From the NCBI GenBank assembly GCA_002007465.1, contig LNAC01000745.1, positions 234,921 through 298,920 on the forward strand: 64,000 bases of DNA, given 5' to 3'. A model generated the notes under the pieces. That model had not been told where the DNA came from and ran no database searches. It saw nothing but the letters and a program-made list of their open reading frames with translations. A program made the position numbers and the translations under genes. Origin of the DNA: Ailurus styani (Eukaryota; Chordata; Mammalia; Carnivora; Ailuridae). This document shows, piece by piece, positions 44,795 to 56,840 of this stretch. How positions within the stretch are numbered: the first letter of the stretch is position 1; each line of letters opens with the position of its first letter.

Positions 44795-44960
44795 CAAATG
44801 CTTATTGAGCACCTACTACAGACACACCAGGAACTGTGCTAGGCACTTTTACATAAATTATCTCTTTTACTTGCTTATAAAATAGTTTCCGCACCACATG
44901 TACTCAGATTAATGTAGGGTTCAATAAGCTGCTCAGCAAACTCAGACTAGATGTGCTCTA
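44795..44960 (-). mobile_element. MIR fragment, antisense
   Basis: 'atgcttattgagcacctact', 'ggaactgtgctaggcacttt' and 'tacataaattatctctttta' match the reverse MIR 3' end. Confidence 0.8.
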
Positions 44961-45295
44961 TCTTAAATTTCAAGACCTTAAATTGGCCTTGGTCCTGTTC
45001 TCTTTAGCCAGAACACAACAAGCAGGCTCCTGGAAGGAGAAATGGACTATTAACATTTCCAATGGAAGGAGGGGATCCCAGTTTGCTCAGAGAACAGCTC
45101 GGGGTCCAACAGTTAAGGTGAGAATTTGTATCTACGCTGATGCCTCACCTTAAGACCCCAGGAATTTTTGGCTGGACATCCACCAAAACAGAAATGAAAT
45201 ACTAAAGCACTACTGTGATGATGTACATGAGTTAAGTGACAAAGGTCCACCTCACTTGTGAATGGCTCCCTTCTGATAAGCCCCTCTGCATATTT
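44961..45295. other. Unique sequence, nothing recognised
   Basis: No feature seen. Confidence 0.4.
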
Positions 45296-45910
45296 CAATC
45301 ACTGACTTCTAATGGACTATGGGTAAGTGTGCAGTATGCCCTGTGGTATTCTGCTCCTTTCCAGGCACATGGGAACTTTCCAGGCCTCATGCAGGTAAAT
45401 GGAGTCACATGATTAGCTTCCAAATGAAAGAGTTTTGTGCCACTTTTGAAGGCATGGAAGAGCAGGTGTGAGTGCTCTCTCTCCCTCAAAGAGACCCTAG
45501 AAACCATGGTTTTTTGGTGTTGTGTATATGTGTGTTTTTAAATTCTTTTTTATTTACTTGAGAAAGAGAGAAGACGAGCAGGGAGAAGGGCAGAGAGAGA
45601 GGGACAAGTAGACTCCCTACTGAATGGGGTGCCCAACACTGGGCTTGATCCCAGAACCCCAAGATCATGACCTGAGCTGAAGTCAGACTCTTAACTGACT
45701 GAGCCACTCAGGTACCCTGGAAACCATGTTTTTGCGGTGGCAGCAACATAAGATGGTGGCCTCCGTAAGCCTGGATCTGAGTAACTGCTTGGAGCAAAAA
45801 AAGCCTGCCACTGTAGACCCATGTGGGAAACTCGTGTGAGATACATTGAATGGATGACAATTAAATCCTTTTCCTGTTAAGGTACGAAGATGTGTACGAA
45901 GATCTGATCT
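45296..45910 (+). mobile_element. Possible old LTR-like repeat, split by a SINE
   Basis: 'gagttttgtgccacttttga', 'gtgagtgctctctctccctc', then after the SINE 'taagatggtggcctccgtaa' and 'gcctggatctgagtaactgc' resemble a common mammalian LTR-type repeat whose name I cannot fix. Confidence 0.5.
45514..45714 (-). mobile_element. Can-SINE, old type, antisense
   Basis: 'atttacttgagaaagagaga', 'aagatcatgacctgagctga' and 'actgactgagccactcaggt'. TSD of about 18 bp with two mismatches ('ccctagaaaccatggttttt' before, 'ccctggaaaccatgttttt' after). Confidence 0.95.
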
Positions 45911-46049
45911 GTTACTACAGCATTACCTAACCTATCCTAACTGCTAACAACTCCAAAATGCTCTTCCCTAACAACTTCTACTGAGAAGTGAAGAACAGTG
46001 AGAGTGCAAGGAATAATTTGGAAGGACACTGGGCTTTTCTGTCAGGTAT

Positions 46050-46135
46050 ACAAAAGTATTTTGCACAGATTGTCTCTTTTATGCATATAGCATTTCTGTG
46101 ATAAAAACTAGAATGATCATTTCCATGTGAAAACT
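46050..46135 (-). mobile_element. MIR fragment, antisense
   Basis: 'ttttgcacagattgtctctt' and 'catttccatgtgaaaactaa' fit reverse MIR weakly. Confidence 0.5.
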
Positions 46136-46817
46136 AAGGCAAAAAGCATTGAATTGATTATCCATGGATAACCAGAATTCATTGGAAAGAGCTAAAAAGA
46201 AAAATCCATATGGACTTATTCCCAGCTTCAGGCCTTTTTCATTCACAAAACAATCTCTTGGGCTTTTCTGGGCTAGCATCCATTTCTTGCCTCTTATAAA
46301 GCCCCTTACCAGAATACCACCGTGCTAAAAGAATGGGGAAAAAAGTATAATAGCTTTTTGGATATAAAACCTGAAGTAATTGTATTGTATGGCATGTCTG
46401 TGGCCTTAATGTAAATTTTTTTTCCTTTTGATTCCTTCCCATTCTGCTAATAGCATGCCCTCCAGAGTAATCAAGTTACCAAGCCAACTAAGCTCTTGCA
46501 TTACTAAAAAGTATTACCCAAGAACAGCATGCAACCACTAAAGCTTTTCCCCCATCCTGTGAAAAATGTAACACTGGCTAAAAAGGAAAGCCATTCTTGG
46601 AACCAGTTTGGAGTTTTGTTGGGTTTTTTCCTTCCCCTCAGCTCATACTAACAATTTAAAGGCTGAATAAGAGTCAAGGATTATATTCAATTCATTGTCA
46701 ACACTAACAACTCGACTGATTTCCTTTCAGAATATACATACAGCATATTCAGAATATAGAAATAACATAGATGGATTTAAAATTTCCAATAGGAGGCTCT
46801 TTTAAAAATAAAATCAT
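46136..46817. other. Unique sequence, nothing recognised
   Basis: No feature seen. Confidence 0.45.
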
Positions 46818-47009
46818 GGGGTGCCTGGGTGGCTCAGTGGGTTAAAGCCTCTGCCTTCGGCTCAGGTCATGATCTCAGGGTCCTGGGATCGAGCCCCGCT
46901 TCAGGCTCCCTGCTCAGCGGGGAGCCTGCTTCCTCCTCTCTCTCTGCCTGCTTGTAATCTCTCTCTCTGTCAAATAAATAAAATCTTTAAAAAAAATAAA
47001 ATAATAAAA
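46818..47009 (+). mobile_element. Can-SINE, young type, AAAT-rich tail
   Basis: Complete head and 'tgcctgcttgtaatctctct', lacking one 'cctctctgcc' unit of the body. The tail has become AAAT/AATA repeats, and A-rich flanks blur the TSD. Confidence 0.96.
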
Positions 47010-47025
47010 TAAAAAAATAAAATGG

Positions 47026-47670
47026 AATTTTTTAAGTTTGAATAAAAGTAATAAGTAATAGGAGGGTTAAATAAAATAAATGAGCTTTTTTGATTCATCT
47101 TATATGGAATAGATTCATCCAAATAATAAAGATGACTGGCATTATAATAAATCATTAGTTACGATTTCCTTTTAGTATTTGTTCACTCTGAACAGTCCAA
47201 CTCAAGAAACAAAACAGGCAGGAGAACTCTCAGTGAGGAGAAGCCCCCATGAGATAGAATTTGTATACCTAGCCTGTGTTGTATACATAAGTTTGTGTAG
47301 GAAACATACAGCTAGACCTCAGAAAAACAGCCCATTTGATGCCATTACTTCATTTGCTATAATTAATGTGGACTCTCTCACCCCACAGATGATTTCTGTT
47401 CCCTTCCATCTGTCTCATTTTTGTATCTTCCCATCTCCTGACTTAGGCTTCATCTCCTATTTCTTGACTGATGCTTGTCTTCTTTGTGAACTTGATTGTG
47501 ACAGGCAGCTTTTGTGTGTTTCATTTGCTTTCATTTTGTTTTCTTTGTTTACTCTCAGATTCATTTCTCTTGCGTCCCTTGCTCTGCTGTATTTCCAAAC
47601 TTCTTTGACAACTGACTTTGACCTTTGTGCAGCCTGGTAGGCTCCATTGGAAGATTAAGGCCCTGGAGTG
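47026..47670. other. Unique sequence, nothing recognised
   Basis: Contains the window's second-longest plus-strand frame (47179-47640, 153 codons), AT/TC-rich and hydrophobic toward its end, with no domain or splice support. Not called. Confidence 0.45.
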
Positions 47671-47811
47671 TTTCTCCCTCCCTTCCCCTTCCCTCCTCTC
47701 CTCTTCTTTCTGTTCCCCTCCCCTCCCTTCATTTCCTCTCCTCTACTGTTCTCTCCTCTCCTTTCCTTTCCTCCTATCCCCTCTCTCCCCACCTCTTCCT
47801 CCTCCCTACTT
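47671..47811. repeat. 141-bp polypyrimidine tract
   Basis: Almost pure C/T on the plus strand (about seven purines), built of CTCCCC, TTTCC and CCTCT words with mirror-like symmetry, so triplex (H-DNA) formation is possible. Confidence 0.88.
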
Positions 47812-48934
47812 TGGACAGAAACTCTGGAAAGGGTTGCATCTCTATGATGAATTCTAGATACCACTAAGAAATTCTAGTCTCTACAATCCTCATACTATTT
47901 TCTAGAACTTTCATTGTTTCACCTCCCCTATTTAGACTTACTGAATCTAGAACTGTTTTGCTTTTGTTTTTGTCCACAATATGGTGTAGGGTAGGAGTAA
48001 TATTCTTTTTCTAAATATGTTTATTTGATTGACTCAGCACCATTTATTGAAAAGACCATTCTTTCCTCCACAGATCTCCAGTATAATCTTTATCATAAAT
48101 CAAGTGACCTTATAAGGGTGGGTTGCTTTTGGACTCCCTATTGTTTCGTTGATTAGGTTATCTTTATATCAATATCATACTATCTTAATTATAACAACTT
48201 TATTATAAATTTTTTTTTACCTAGTAGTATAGTCCCTGAAACTTTGTTCTTTTCCTTCAAAATCATCTTAGCTAATTTTATCCCTTTGCATTTTCATATA
48301 CATTTTAGAATCAGCATGCCACTTTCCAGGAAAGATAGATGAGAGAGAGCAAGAGAGAGAGATGACTGATAATAAATAAACCAATCAACCTGGAATTGCA
48401 TTGTATCTATAAATTCATATGGGAAGGGCTAAGGTCTTTTTAATATTGAGACTTCCAATAGGTGAACATGGTTTCGGTCCATTATTTTGGTCTTCTTTCA
48501 CATCTTTCAGTAGATTGGAATAGGGTTATTTAATTTTCAGTGTAGAGGATTCTCACATTTCCATTGTATTTCCACTGTATTGTATTATTGATATTATTTG
48601 ATGCTACTATAAACAGTATGTTTTTAAGATTTTATTTCCTAATTGTTTTGATAATATATAGAAAAACAACTGATACTTGTATATTGACATTTTATTCAGT
48701 GTTTCACTAAGTTCACTTTTCAACTCTTTGTAAATTCTTTTGGATTTTCTATGTTCACATGTCATCAGTGAACAATGAAATTTTATTTCATCATTTTCAA
48801 TCCCTACCATATTTCTTTTCCTTGCCCACTTTCAGGAACTAGGACCCTGTGCTGTTCCTGATATAAGAGGGAAAGCCTTCAACATCTCACCTTTAAGTAT
48901 GAGGTTACCTATAGGTATTTTATAGAATATCCAT

Positions 48935-49253
48935 CTTAGTCCATTCAGGATGTATACCAAAATACCAAAGACTGGGAAGCTTATAAACAACAGAAATTGA
49001 TTTCTTATGGTTCTGGGGGCTGGAAGTCCAAATTCAGGGTGTCAGGTTCTGCTCAGGTTCTAATGAAGGACCTCTTGTGGGTTACAGACTGCTAGCTTCT
49101 CACTGTGTTCTCTCAGGGTAGAAGGTTCAAGAGAACTCTCTTGGGCCTTTCCTATAAAAACTTTAATCACTTCCAAAATACCTTATTTCCTAATACTATC
49201 ACATTAGGCATTAAGATTTCAAAATATGAATTTGGGGTGCACACATTCAATAC
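48935..49253 (-). mobile_element. MaLR-type LTR, antisense, inside the old L1
   Basis: 'cttagtccattcaggatgta', 'ccaaagactgggaagcttat', 'aaacaacagaaattgatttc', 'ggttctgggggctggaagtc' and 'aatactatcacattaggcat' follow a solitary MaLR LTR (MLT1A/MST-like) in reverse. The 8-bp 'atatccat' flanks it at 48927-48934 and 49254-49261. It has no coding sequence. Confidence 0.82.
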
Positions 49254-50669
49254 ATATCCATACTCTTCCTCAGGCTGAGAATGTTTTCCTTTATTATTAG
49301 TTTGTTAGTTGCTATTAAGCGTTTCTATCATGAACCATTTTTTAATTTTATCACATGCTTTTCCCATCTGTATTGAGATAACTATATGATTTTCTTCTTT
49401 ATTTGGTTAGTTTTTAATTTCAATTGCTTTCAAATGTTAAATTAATCTTTTGTTTTATGAATGAACAACTTGGTTGTGATGTATTAGCTTTTCCATGCAT
49501 CAGTGGACTTGCCATGTAAATAATTTTGCTTAGGGATTTTGCATCTATGTTTAAGACACTGACTTATAATTTTTATATGTTTTGTTGTCATTGTCTAACT
49601 AGGTATCTGTATAATATGTTGGATACATGAAAAATTCAGGGAGTTGTAAAGTGCAGGAAGGTGTTCCCTCTTTTTCAACTTTTGGAAAAGTTTATCTAAA
49701 CATTATTTATTTATTTCTTCCTTAAATTTTTGGAAGAATTTAGAAGTGATGCCATCTAGGCCTGGAGAACTGTTTGTGAAAAGTGTTTATCTGTGGATTC
49801 AATTTCCTTAATCAATATAAAACTTTTCAAATATTCTATATTTTCTCAAATTGGTTTGGTAAACTGTAGTTTTCTAGAAATTTAACTATTTAACCTGAAT
49901 TTTTCTATATATCAGGATAAACTTGTATGTAATACCTTGAGTTTTTAATGACTGTATGATCTGTAATAATGTCCCTTTTTTATTCCTAATAATTGGTAAT
50001 TTGTATTTCTCTCATTTTTCTTTATCTGTTTTGCCATAGGGTTATGAATTTTTAAAAATATTTTTAAGAGTCAAATTTTATTTTGTTGATATTTTCTATT
50101 ATACATATGTAGTTTATTTTATTAATTTCCTCTCTTTTTAAAATTTTCTCCTTCCTACTATCCTTGGTTTTAATTCACTGTTTGTATTAATACCTTCATA
50201 TGGATGCTCAGATCATTGACCTTCTAGCCTCTCTCCCTGTCTGATATATACGATGAAAACTCTAATTTCCTTTCTAATCATGCCTTTAGCTGTGTCCCTC
50301 ATGTTTCAATATGTGATGCTCTTATTAACAATCAGTTGTAAATATTTTCTAATTTACATTGTGATAACTTTTTCACCTTTGGTTCATTTCAAAAGAAAAC
50401 TGTTTCATTTCCAAATATTTGAGGATTTTCAAGATACCTTTTTTAATACTAATTTTTATCATAATTCTCTTGTGACCAGAGAACATACTCCTAATTTTAG
50501 TCATTTGTTATTGAGACTTGCTTTCTGACCATATGGCTCTCTGCAGTCAATTTTGGATAATGTTCCATGTGCACCTGAAAAGAGATATATTCTGAAGTAT
50601 AGTGTTCTTTATTTGCTAATGGGGCCAAATTAGAAAATCATGTTGTTCATATTGTCTCTAGTCTTACTG

Positions 50670-50866
50670 ACTTTTTAAATAATATTTTATTTACTTATTT
50701 GATAGAGAGAGCTAGAGAGCATAAGCAGGGGGAGTGGCAGAGAGACGGGGAGAAGCAGGCTACCCGCTGAGCAGGGAGCCCAATGTGGGGATCTATCCCA
50801 AGACCCTGGGATCAAGACCTGAGCTGAAGTCAGATCCTTAACAGACTAAGCCACCCAGGCGCCCCT
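50670..50866 (-). mobile_element. Can-SINE, intermediate type, antisense
   Basis: 'atattttatttacttatttg', 'aagcaggctacccgctgagc' and 'agccacccaggcgcccc'. Short TSD 'tcttact'. It splits the old L1. Confidence 0.95.
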
Positions 50867-52568
50867 TCTTACTTTTTCTGTCCACATTGTGTCAGTTAAC
50901 ATCTTTTAACATGACAGTGGACTTACCTATTTTTCACTCTAGTTTTGTCAGTTTTGCTTCAAACATTTTCAGGTGTTGTTATTTGATGCATAACAAATTG
51001 GAATTATTATGGCTTTCTGATGGATTGACTTTTTTTAATCACTGTATGTTCCTCTTTTTTTTTCTAATGATATTTATTCACTAAAGTACACTTTACCTGT
51101 TTGTTACTAGATGTGCTAATCCTAGTAGTACAGTCCACCAGCATCTTTTGGTCAGTGTTTGCTCAGTGTGCTTCCTCTATACTTTCATCCTTTCTGTGTC
51201 ATATATTAAGGTCATATAAAACATATTTTGATTTGTTTTTGACACAATCTGACTATGACAGTATTTTAACCGGAGTATTTGCTCCATCTCTATTAAAGGT
51301 AATTACTGAAATATTTCTGCTTAAATCCCTCTGTTTGTTTCCTATTTGTCCAAACTACTCTTCATTTTGTCTTCTCGTTGCTTTCTTTTGGATTTTTCAA
51401 GTAGCTTTTATTATTCAATTTTTCCCCTTTGTTAGCTTTTAGTTATGCCTCCTTTTATGATTCTTTTAATGATTACCCTAATTTTATCTCCTGCTTTATC
51501 TAATCTCCTGTTAAATCAATCTATTGAGTTCTTAATTTCAGTTCATAAATTTTGCAGTTATAGTAGTCCCTCTGTATTATTTTTTATAGGTTGTAATTCT
51601 CTGGTGAAATTCTCCATCCACCTCTTTCTAAAGATATTAATGTCAGTACCTGGATTACCTATGGGTCTATATCTTTTCTGTTTTCTTCTTGGTTTTCAGT
51701 AAGTAGTCCTCTTGGCATATCAGATAATTTCTTTTGGAATGCCAGACATAATGTATTTTTAAAATGTAGAAGTTTTAAATGATGTTTTCTTTCTTTAGAG
51801 ATAATTTACTGTTTTTCAGACAAGCAGCTGGATGAGGGGCTGATCATCTTTATCCAATCAGAGATTGAGATGATTTGGGATTTGGTGTCAGTTTTTGAAA
51901 GAACTAGTCTATTTTCAGTTTATCTTTATTCCCAGGGTTTAGCCCTCAGGAGACTCAATTTAAAGCCTGCAGCATTTTTGAGAGTTCCTCATTTTGAAGA
52001 GCAATGAATTCCAAGTCTTGTCTTCTGAGCACCATGAAACTGTCAAAAACTCTGTGCCTCATCTGCTTGAGTTTATGGTTTACACATCCCTCCAGACAGA
52101 ATTCATGTTTGTTTGTTCTCTAGATGGGCCTTGCAGTACTAACAATCTGGAATTTCTCTAACTGATGAGTTTTTCCAGTTATACTGGTGATTGTGCCCTT
52201 TTATTCTTTTCAAGTTTTCTGAGAAGACTTTATTTTTCTCACCAAAGACAAAACAGACAAGTCTCCTTCTGAAGGACATATACTTCCTCAAGGTACCAAA
52301 TGAGGGTGTTGACTTCAGCCTTATGTGGAAGATGCTGATCTGCCATCCCATTTTCCTTGGTTTATGGGTCTTACCTCCTACTCCCCACATGTGGAACCTC
52401 AAAACCTAGTACCTAGCTTACAGAGGTCAGCAGATCCCATCAGGGCAAATATCAGCTCCAGTTCTCCCCTACTTCTTTTCCTTCTCACTGGCCCCAAACC
52501 CTGATTATTTCACATACTGGAAACCCAGCTCAGTCAGACATCTTTAAAAAAAAGAGAAAGAAAAAGGT

Positions 52569-52772
52569 GGGGCACCTTGGTGGTACAGTTGGTTAAGCAT
52601 TGACTTGATTTCAGTTCAGGTCGTGATCTCAGGGTTGTGAGACTAAGCCCCTCATCAGGCTCCACACTCAGCACGGAGTCACTAGATAATCTTTCTCCCT
52701 CTCCTTCTGTCCCTCCCACTTGTGCATGAATGTGCTCTCTCTCTAAAAAATATAAGTAAGTCTCTTTAAAAA
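52569..52772 (+). mobile_element. Can-SINE, old type
   Basis: 'ggggcaccttggtggtacag', 'gggttgtgagactaagcccc' and 'cttgtgcatgaatgtgctct'. Both flanks are A/G-rich and similar, so the TSD is blurred. Confidence 0.93.
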
Positions 52773-52843
52773 AGAAAAGGAAAAGGATATTTTGAAGCAT
52801 TGGATCTAGCAATTTTTGCATTGTCTTCTGGGGAATGGACCAA

Positions 52844-52886
52844 TTATTGATACTAGTTATTGACACTGGTTACTGATACCAGTTAC
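52844..52886. repeat. 13-bp minisatellite, 3.3 copies
   Basis: TTATTGATACTAG, TTATTGACACTGG, TTACTGATACCAG, then TTAC. The units differ by two or three bases, so it is not very recent. Confidence 0.85.
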
Positions 52887-53189
52887 AGGAAAGGAAAGAG
52901 AAGGAGAGTGGAGAGAAAGATTAACAATCATTTAGGTTGCTTTGTGTTTTTAAAATAATTTTATAAATTTGGGAGAGAAAGTTCATGAGACTTGTGCTAA
53001 ATAACTATAATATAGAAAAAAAACAGGTTTCAAAATATTTATACAGTCCATTAACTTCTCTAGGTACTTGCATTCTTGAAGTAAGCTGAGCTACCAGAAA
53101 ATGACATATTTGGTACACATTAGGGTATCCCTAAAAGAGGACTGTTTACCTTAAGCTTTTATCAAATGTCATCATGTAGTCAAGCCATA
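52887..53189. other. Unique sequence, nothing recognised
   Basis: No feature seen. Confidence 0.45.
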
Positions 53190-53201
53190 TGAAATTTAGT
53201 G

Positions 53202-53394
53202 GTTTTTTAAAGATTTTATTTATTTATTTGACAGAGAGAGAGATTACAAGCAGGCAGAGAAGCAGGCAGAGAGAGAGGAGGAAGCAGGCTCCCCGCTGAG
53301 CAGGGAGCCTGAAGCGGGGCTCGATCCCAGGACCCTGAGATCATGACCTGAGCCGAAGGCAGAGGCTTTAACCCACTGAGCCACCCAGGCACCC
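53202..53394 (-). mobile_element. Can-SINE, young type, antisense
   Basis: 'aaagattttatttatttatt', 'ggctttaacccactgagcca' and 'cccaggcaccc'. Perfect 12-bp TSD 'tgaaatttagtg' (53190-53201, 53395-53406). Confidence 0.98.
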
Positions 53395-53406
53395 TGAAAT
53401 TTAGTG

Positions 53407-54401
53407 TTTTATAAGTTATAAAAATGTAATTGAGGTCAGTGTTTATTACATTCACTGCCCTCGAGGAATTATATAATGCCTTAGAACCAAATTCGCACAC
53501 CAGCTATGGCAACAAGGTTTGAGCCTTATGATGTGTATAATTATACTCTTATTTTTATCTGACCCTGATATTTTATTTCTTTTGGGTTTGCTGTGTTACA
53601 AGCTGCCTCAAATCTTCAAAGGGAAAAAAAAAGCAAATAGATTTTTTTTTAATTCACATTGGGCAAAAGAGAATTCTGGATGTCAAAGCTAAATTTTCTA
53701 AAATACTATCAAGCTGAGAAATAATGATTGACCACTTGTCCCATGAGTCTCTGGGTTATAGAGAGTGACCAGAAAACTCAAGAAAAAAGTATTGAAAAGG
53801 TTTTTAATAAAAGATATAATTCCATATAGTTGAGAACTCTGTATAGGTGATGAAATGCTATGACTAAATCCATATTAATTAAATTTGGGTTTGGAAACAA
53901 AATTATAATTGACATCCTCTTTTATAATAAAGTGAACATAGTCTCAGATACAAAAGGTAGATCACCTGTACCATTGCATTTTTCTGACCTGCCATTCAAT
54001 TTTATATTAGATTTTATTTATTAAGAGATTAAAAGCTAGTTATAAGAATAAAAATTTGTATAGAACAGACTGAGCATTAATTGAATTCCTTGAAATTTTT
54101 CCTTTTTTCTTAATGAACTTCGAAATTGAACCTCAAGGAAAGTCAAAATCATAAACACATTGAGACATTATTCTCTCTTTTACCATGATTAATTGTATAT
54201 TTCATATAAACAACTGGGAAACAAAATCAGTGCATTAAATACTATAAATCCTGATTACAACCCCTGGGTTTGAAAAGACAGCTTCACCACCCACTATATG
54301 GGTAACTTGGTGCTGTTTATTCAACCTTTCCATGCCTCTGTTTCTTCGGCTATCAAATGGAGATGCCAACAGTATCAATATCCAAAGAATGCTGCAAGAT
54401 A
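53407..54401. other. Unique AT-rich sequence
   Basis: About 54245-54400 ('cttcaccacccactatatgg' to 'cggctatcaaatggagatgc') may be a worn MIR. Otherwise nothing is seen. Confidence 0.45.
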
Positions 54402-54413
54402 TTAAAAAGTTAA

Positions 54414-54622
54414 GGAGCACCTGGGTGGCTCAGTTGATTAGGCATCCAACTCTTGATTTTGGCTCAGGTCATGATCTCAAGGGTTGTGAGACTGAGCCTT
54501 GCACAGGGCTCCAAGCTCAGGAGGGAGCCTGCTGGAGAGTCTCTCCCTTTCCCACTGTCTCTACCCTCCCCTGCTCATGTGCAGGAGCTCTCTCTCTCTC
54601 TCTAATAAATAAAATTAAAAAA
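54414..54622 (+). mobile_element. Can-SINE, old type
   Basis: 'ggagcacctgggtggctcag', 'gcatccaactcttgattttg' and 'gggttgtgagactgagcctt'. TSD 'ttaaaaagttaa' / 'ttaaaaagttag' (54402-54413, 54623-54634). Confidence 0.97.
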
Positions 54623-54634
54623 TTTAAAAAGTTA

Positions 54635-55045
54635 GTATTTGTATAGCATTTAATAGAACTCCTGATACTTAACAAGCCCAGAAATAACTATTAGCTATTA
54701 AAAAAATTTTCTATGAAAAGTATATCATTAAACATCACATCAGTGATCTCTGAAACATTTTTTCCTCCTGTTAAATTAACCTATAGCCTTTTAGCCTAAT
54801 GACAAAGTTTGAGCGAAATACTTAGGACTAGCGTATTTATTATTCAATGTTTCCTTATAAGGTGGTACAAAAAGTCAGTAGATATGGAAATAGTATAAAG
54901 AAAAAAAATTGTAGACAACTGCCAATTTGGAATTAGATGCAAACTTGGACAAATCATGTAACATGATTGTGCCTGGATATTTTTCATCTGAAAAATAGCA
55001 GTAATCAAAGTCTGCTTTTTCTACCTCATAGGATTATAGTAAATA

Positions 55046-55052
<7 letters not shown>
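54635..55052. other. Unique sequence, nothing recognised
   Basis: No feature seen before the AC repeat. Confidence 0.45.

Positions 55053-55102
<50 letters not shown>
55053..55102. repeat. (AC)25 microsatellite
   Basis: 50 bp of pure AC, preceded by a short interrupted ACAC/ATAC start at 55044. Long pure AC tracts are nearly always polymorphic. Confidence 0.97.
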
Positions 55103-55104
<2 letters not shown>

Positions 55105-55138
55105 AAAAGATTACTCTGATTCTACGTAATAAGGTGAA

Positions 55139-55330
55139 GGAAAATAGCACTTACTATTAATTCTGCTAGGTGTTTCATCTACATTATTTTACTTAAACAG
55201 CTCTGCAACCCTATTAGGCAAATATTATTATCCCTGATTTGCAGACCAAAAAACCAAGGCTCAGGTAGTTTGTCCACACTCACGTGTTCATTAATCAGCA
55301 TTGTAGGATTTCAAACTGCCTCCACTACAA
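55139..55330 (-). mobile_element. MIR, antisense, near full length
   Basis: 'gcaaccctattaggcaaata', 'ttattatccctgatttgcag' and 'accaaggctcaggtagtttg' match reverse MIR. Confidence 0.85.
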
Positions 55331-56639
55331 ACAACTAACACACTCATCATACTTGGTGAGGTCCTTCCTAAAGGAAAGGTGCTCAGCAGATGTTTGGGGC
55401 TTTATTTATTGCTTAATACAGAAGCCCATGCCTTAAGTTAATCGATTATTTTTGAGTTTCTACCCTGCAACACACAAATCTGCCTGAAACTTACATCCTT
55501 TAGTGGATGTTCATGAGACCAAGATTTTAATAAGGATGGACTGTAGTTAATGTAATAGTTTCTGGTTGTTACCATAACTGCAGTGTAAGAGAAACAGAAA
55601 TAAGCTTGTTGCTAATCAGGGCAGAGATTGGGTTATTTCTCTGTCTCTAACATAAACCCTGCAGTTTAAGAAGCCACATAAGGGTTTTAACATTGGATTA
55701 CCACCATAGTTTCCTATTTAGAAGCTGGCTTGTGAGAACTCCCAGAAAGCCTCCTAACAGCCATTCCCAAGTCTAAGAAGATCCCTTATCCTTCCCTTGC
55801 TTTTCCAAAGTACAGATGTGACAGACAATTAAAAACTCTGAGTGAGGAGCATAAAAGAGAGTTTAATCATTGGCGAGTGGTAGAAATAACAACCATAAGG
55901 TAGACAACAGCCACAGCACCCTTTCGAAGCAAACCCAGGTAGACAGGCCATTGGCACCAGAGGCAGAACCCACGGAGTCCCCATCTCAGTCCTCAATGGG
56001 AGCTCTTTGCTAAATCTCTCTAATAACATCAAGCCTGAATGTTTGTTCTTCCTATACAAGAGCTTGAAATCAACTCACCGTCAGGCAACAAATAGTGATA
56101 GTGTTTGTCCCTTGTGTCCCCAGGAAAATGGTTAAGCCTTAAAGATGTTGATAGCTCCTGTTTTTACTGGGGAGGTTTGATAAGCACGATTCTATGCCCA
56201 TGGAGGAAGGAGGATGGCGAATTCTGAGGCAGGCCACCCCTGTCAGGAGCAACATCGCTTCTAACCCTGCCCAGGCAGACAACACGACTGTATATCCTCA
56301 TTAATGCTATAATTGGTATCTGGAATCTATTCAAAAATGCTGATTTACTTTGTACTAGAGGATTATGGCTGAATTTGGAGTTCTTTATGGTCTGCAGATG
56401 CTTGAGAAATTCAAATATAAAAACTGTCAGTTAAACATCTCATGAAAAGCTGTACCTTATACTAATCCAAAGGGACACGAACAAGTGCTACAGGGGATAA
56501 AAATCCACTGTTTCGGTAGCTAACCACTTAGAGAAACATTAACATTCTTGGACAGGGTTGCTCACTGAGTTTCTAAAGTAACTTAGGAGCTATCAGGATT
56601 CAGTTCTTAACAGACTTCAACACAGTGGGGGGAAAATTG
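55331..56639. other. Unique sequence, nothing recognised
   Basis: No named repeat for 1.3 kb, which is unusual in this window. The minus-strand frame at 55829-56059 has no domain. Confidence 0.5.
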
Positions 56640-56840
56640 TCAGTCACCAGCCTCCAGTATTTATGAATTATTAATGTTGGCTTTCTGGGTATTTTTTTTC
56701 AAGTTCTGCTTTTGTGTGCGTGTTCAGCTGAGTAATTCAATAGACTGATGGAGACATGAATAGATATGTTAACTAGCACCACGGTTAACCTTTAAAGTTC
56801 GTTAAAGCTGTCAGCTTTCAATGAAATATTTTCACGTTCC
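56640..56840. promoter_or_regulatory. Second candidate conserved non-coding element
   Basis: Repeat-free stretch with 'tatttatgaattattaatgt', 'cagctgagtaattcaataga' and two GTTAAC words (56768-56773 and 56784-56789, centres 16 bp apart). Texture only; conservation cannot be seen here. Confidence 0.35.

Larger units (their letters stand above)
47940..52530 (-). mobile_element. Very old L1, antisense, near full length, with nested insertions
   Basis: Antisense ORF2 begins near 47960: 'cagcaccatttattgaaaag' is the same ORF2 region seen sense near 10270. It continues through RT-like text ('tcattttcaatccctaccat', 'attgagataactatatgatt') and on to L1 upstream sequence ('ggaatgccagacataatgta' near 51737). 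An LTR (48935-49253) and a SINE (50670) interrupt it. Every frame is broken. The open frames at 50253-51702 are shadows on the opposite strand. Subfamily not determined; the 5' limit near 52530 is approximate. Confidence 0.75.

Noticed and set aside
47179..47640. 153-codon open frame with a hydrophobic end
   Set aside because: The hydrophobicity follows from T-rich sequence. No signal, motif or exon context.
50253..51702. Run of plus-strand open frames (91, 65, 113, 85 codons)
   Set aside because: They are opposite-strand shadows of the old antisense L1.
10764..54646. A peptide '[13 protein letters not shown]' and '[16 protein letters not shown]' recurring in many small open frames
   Set aside because: It is the Can-SINE head read in two frames (10696, 22544, 42151, 46821, 53216 and others). 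It is a repeat shadow, not a protein family.
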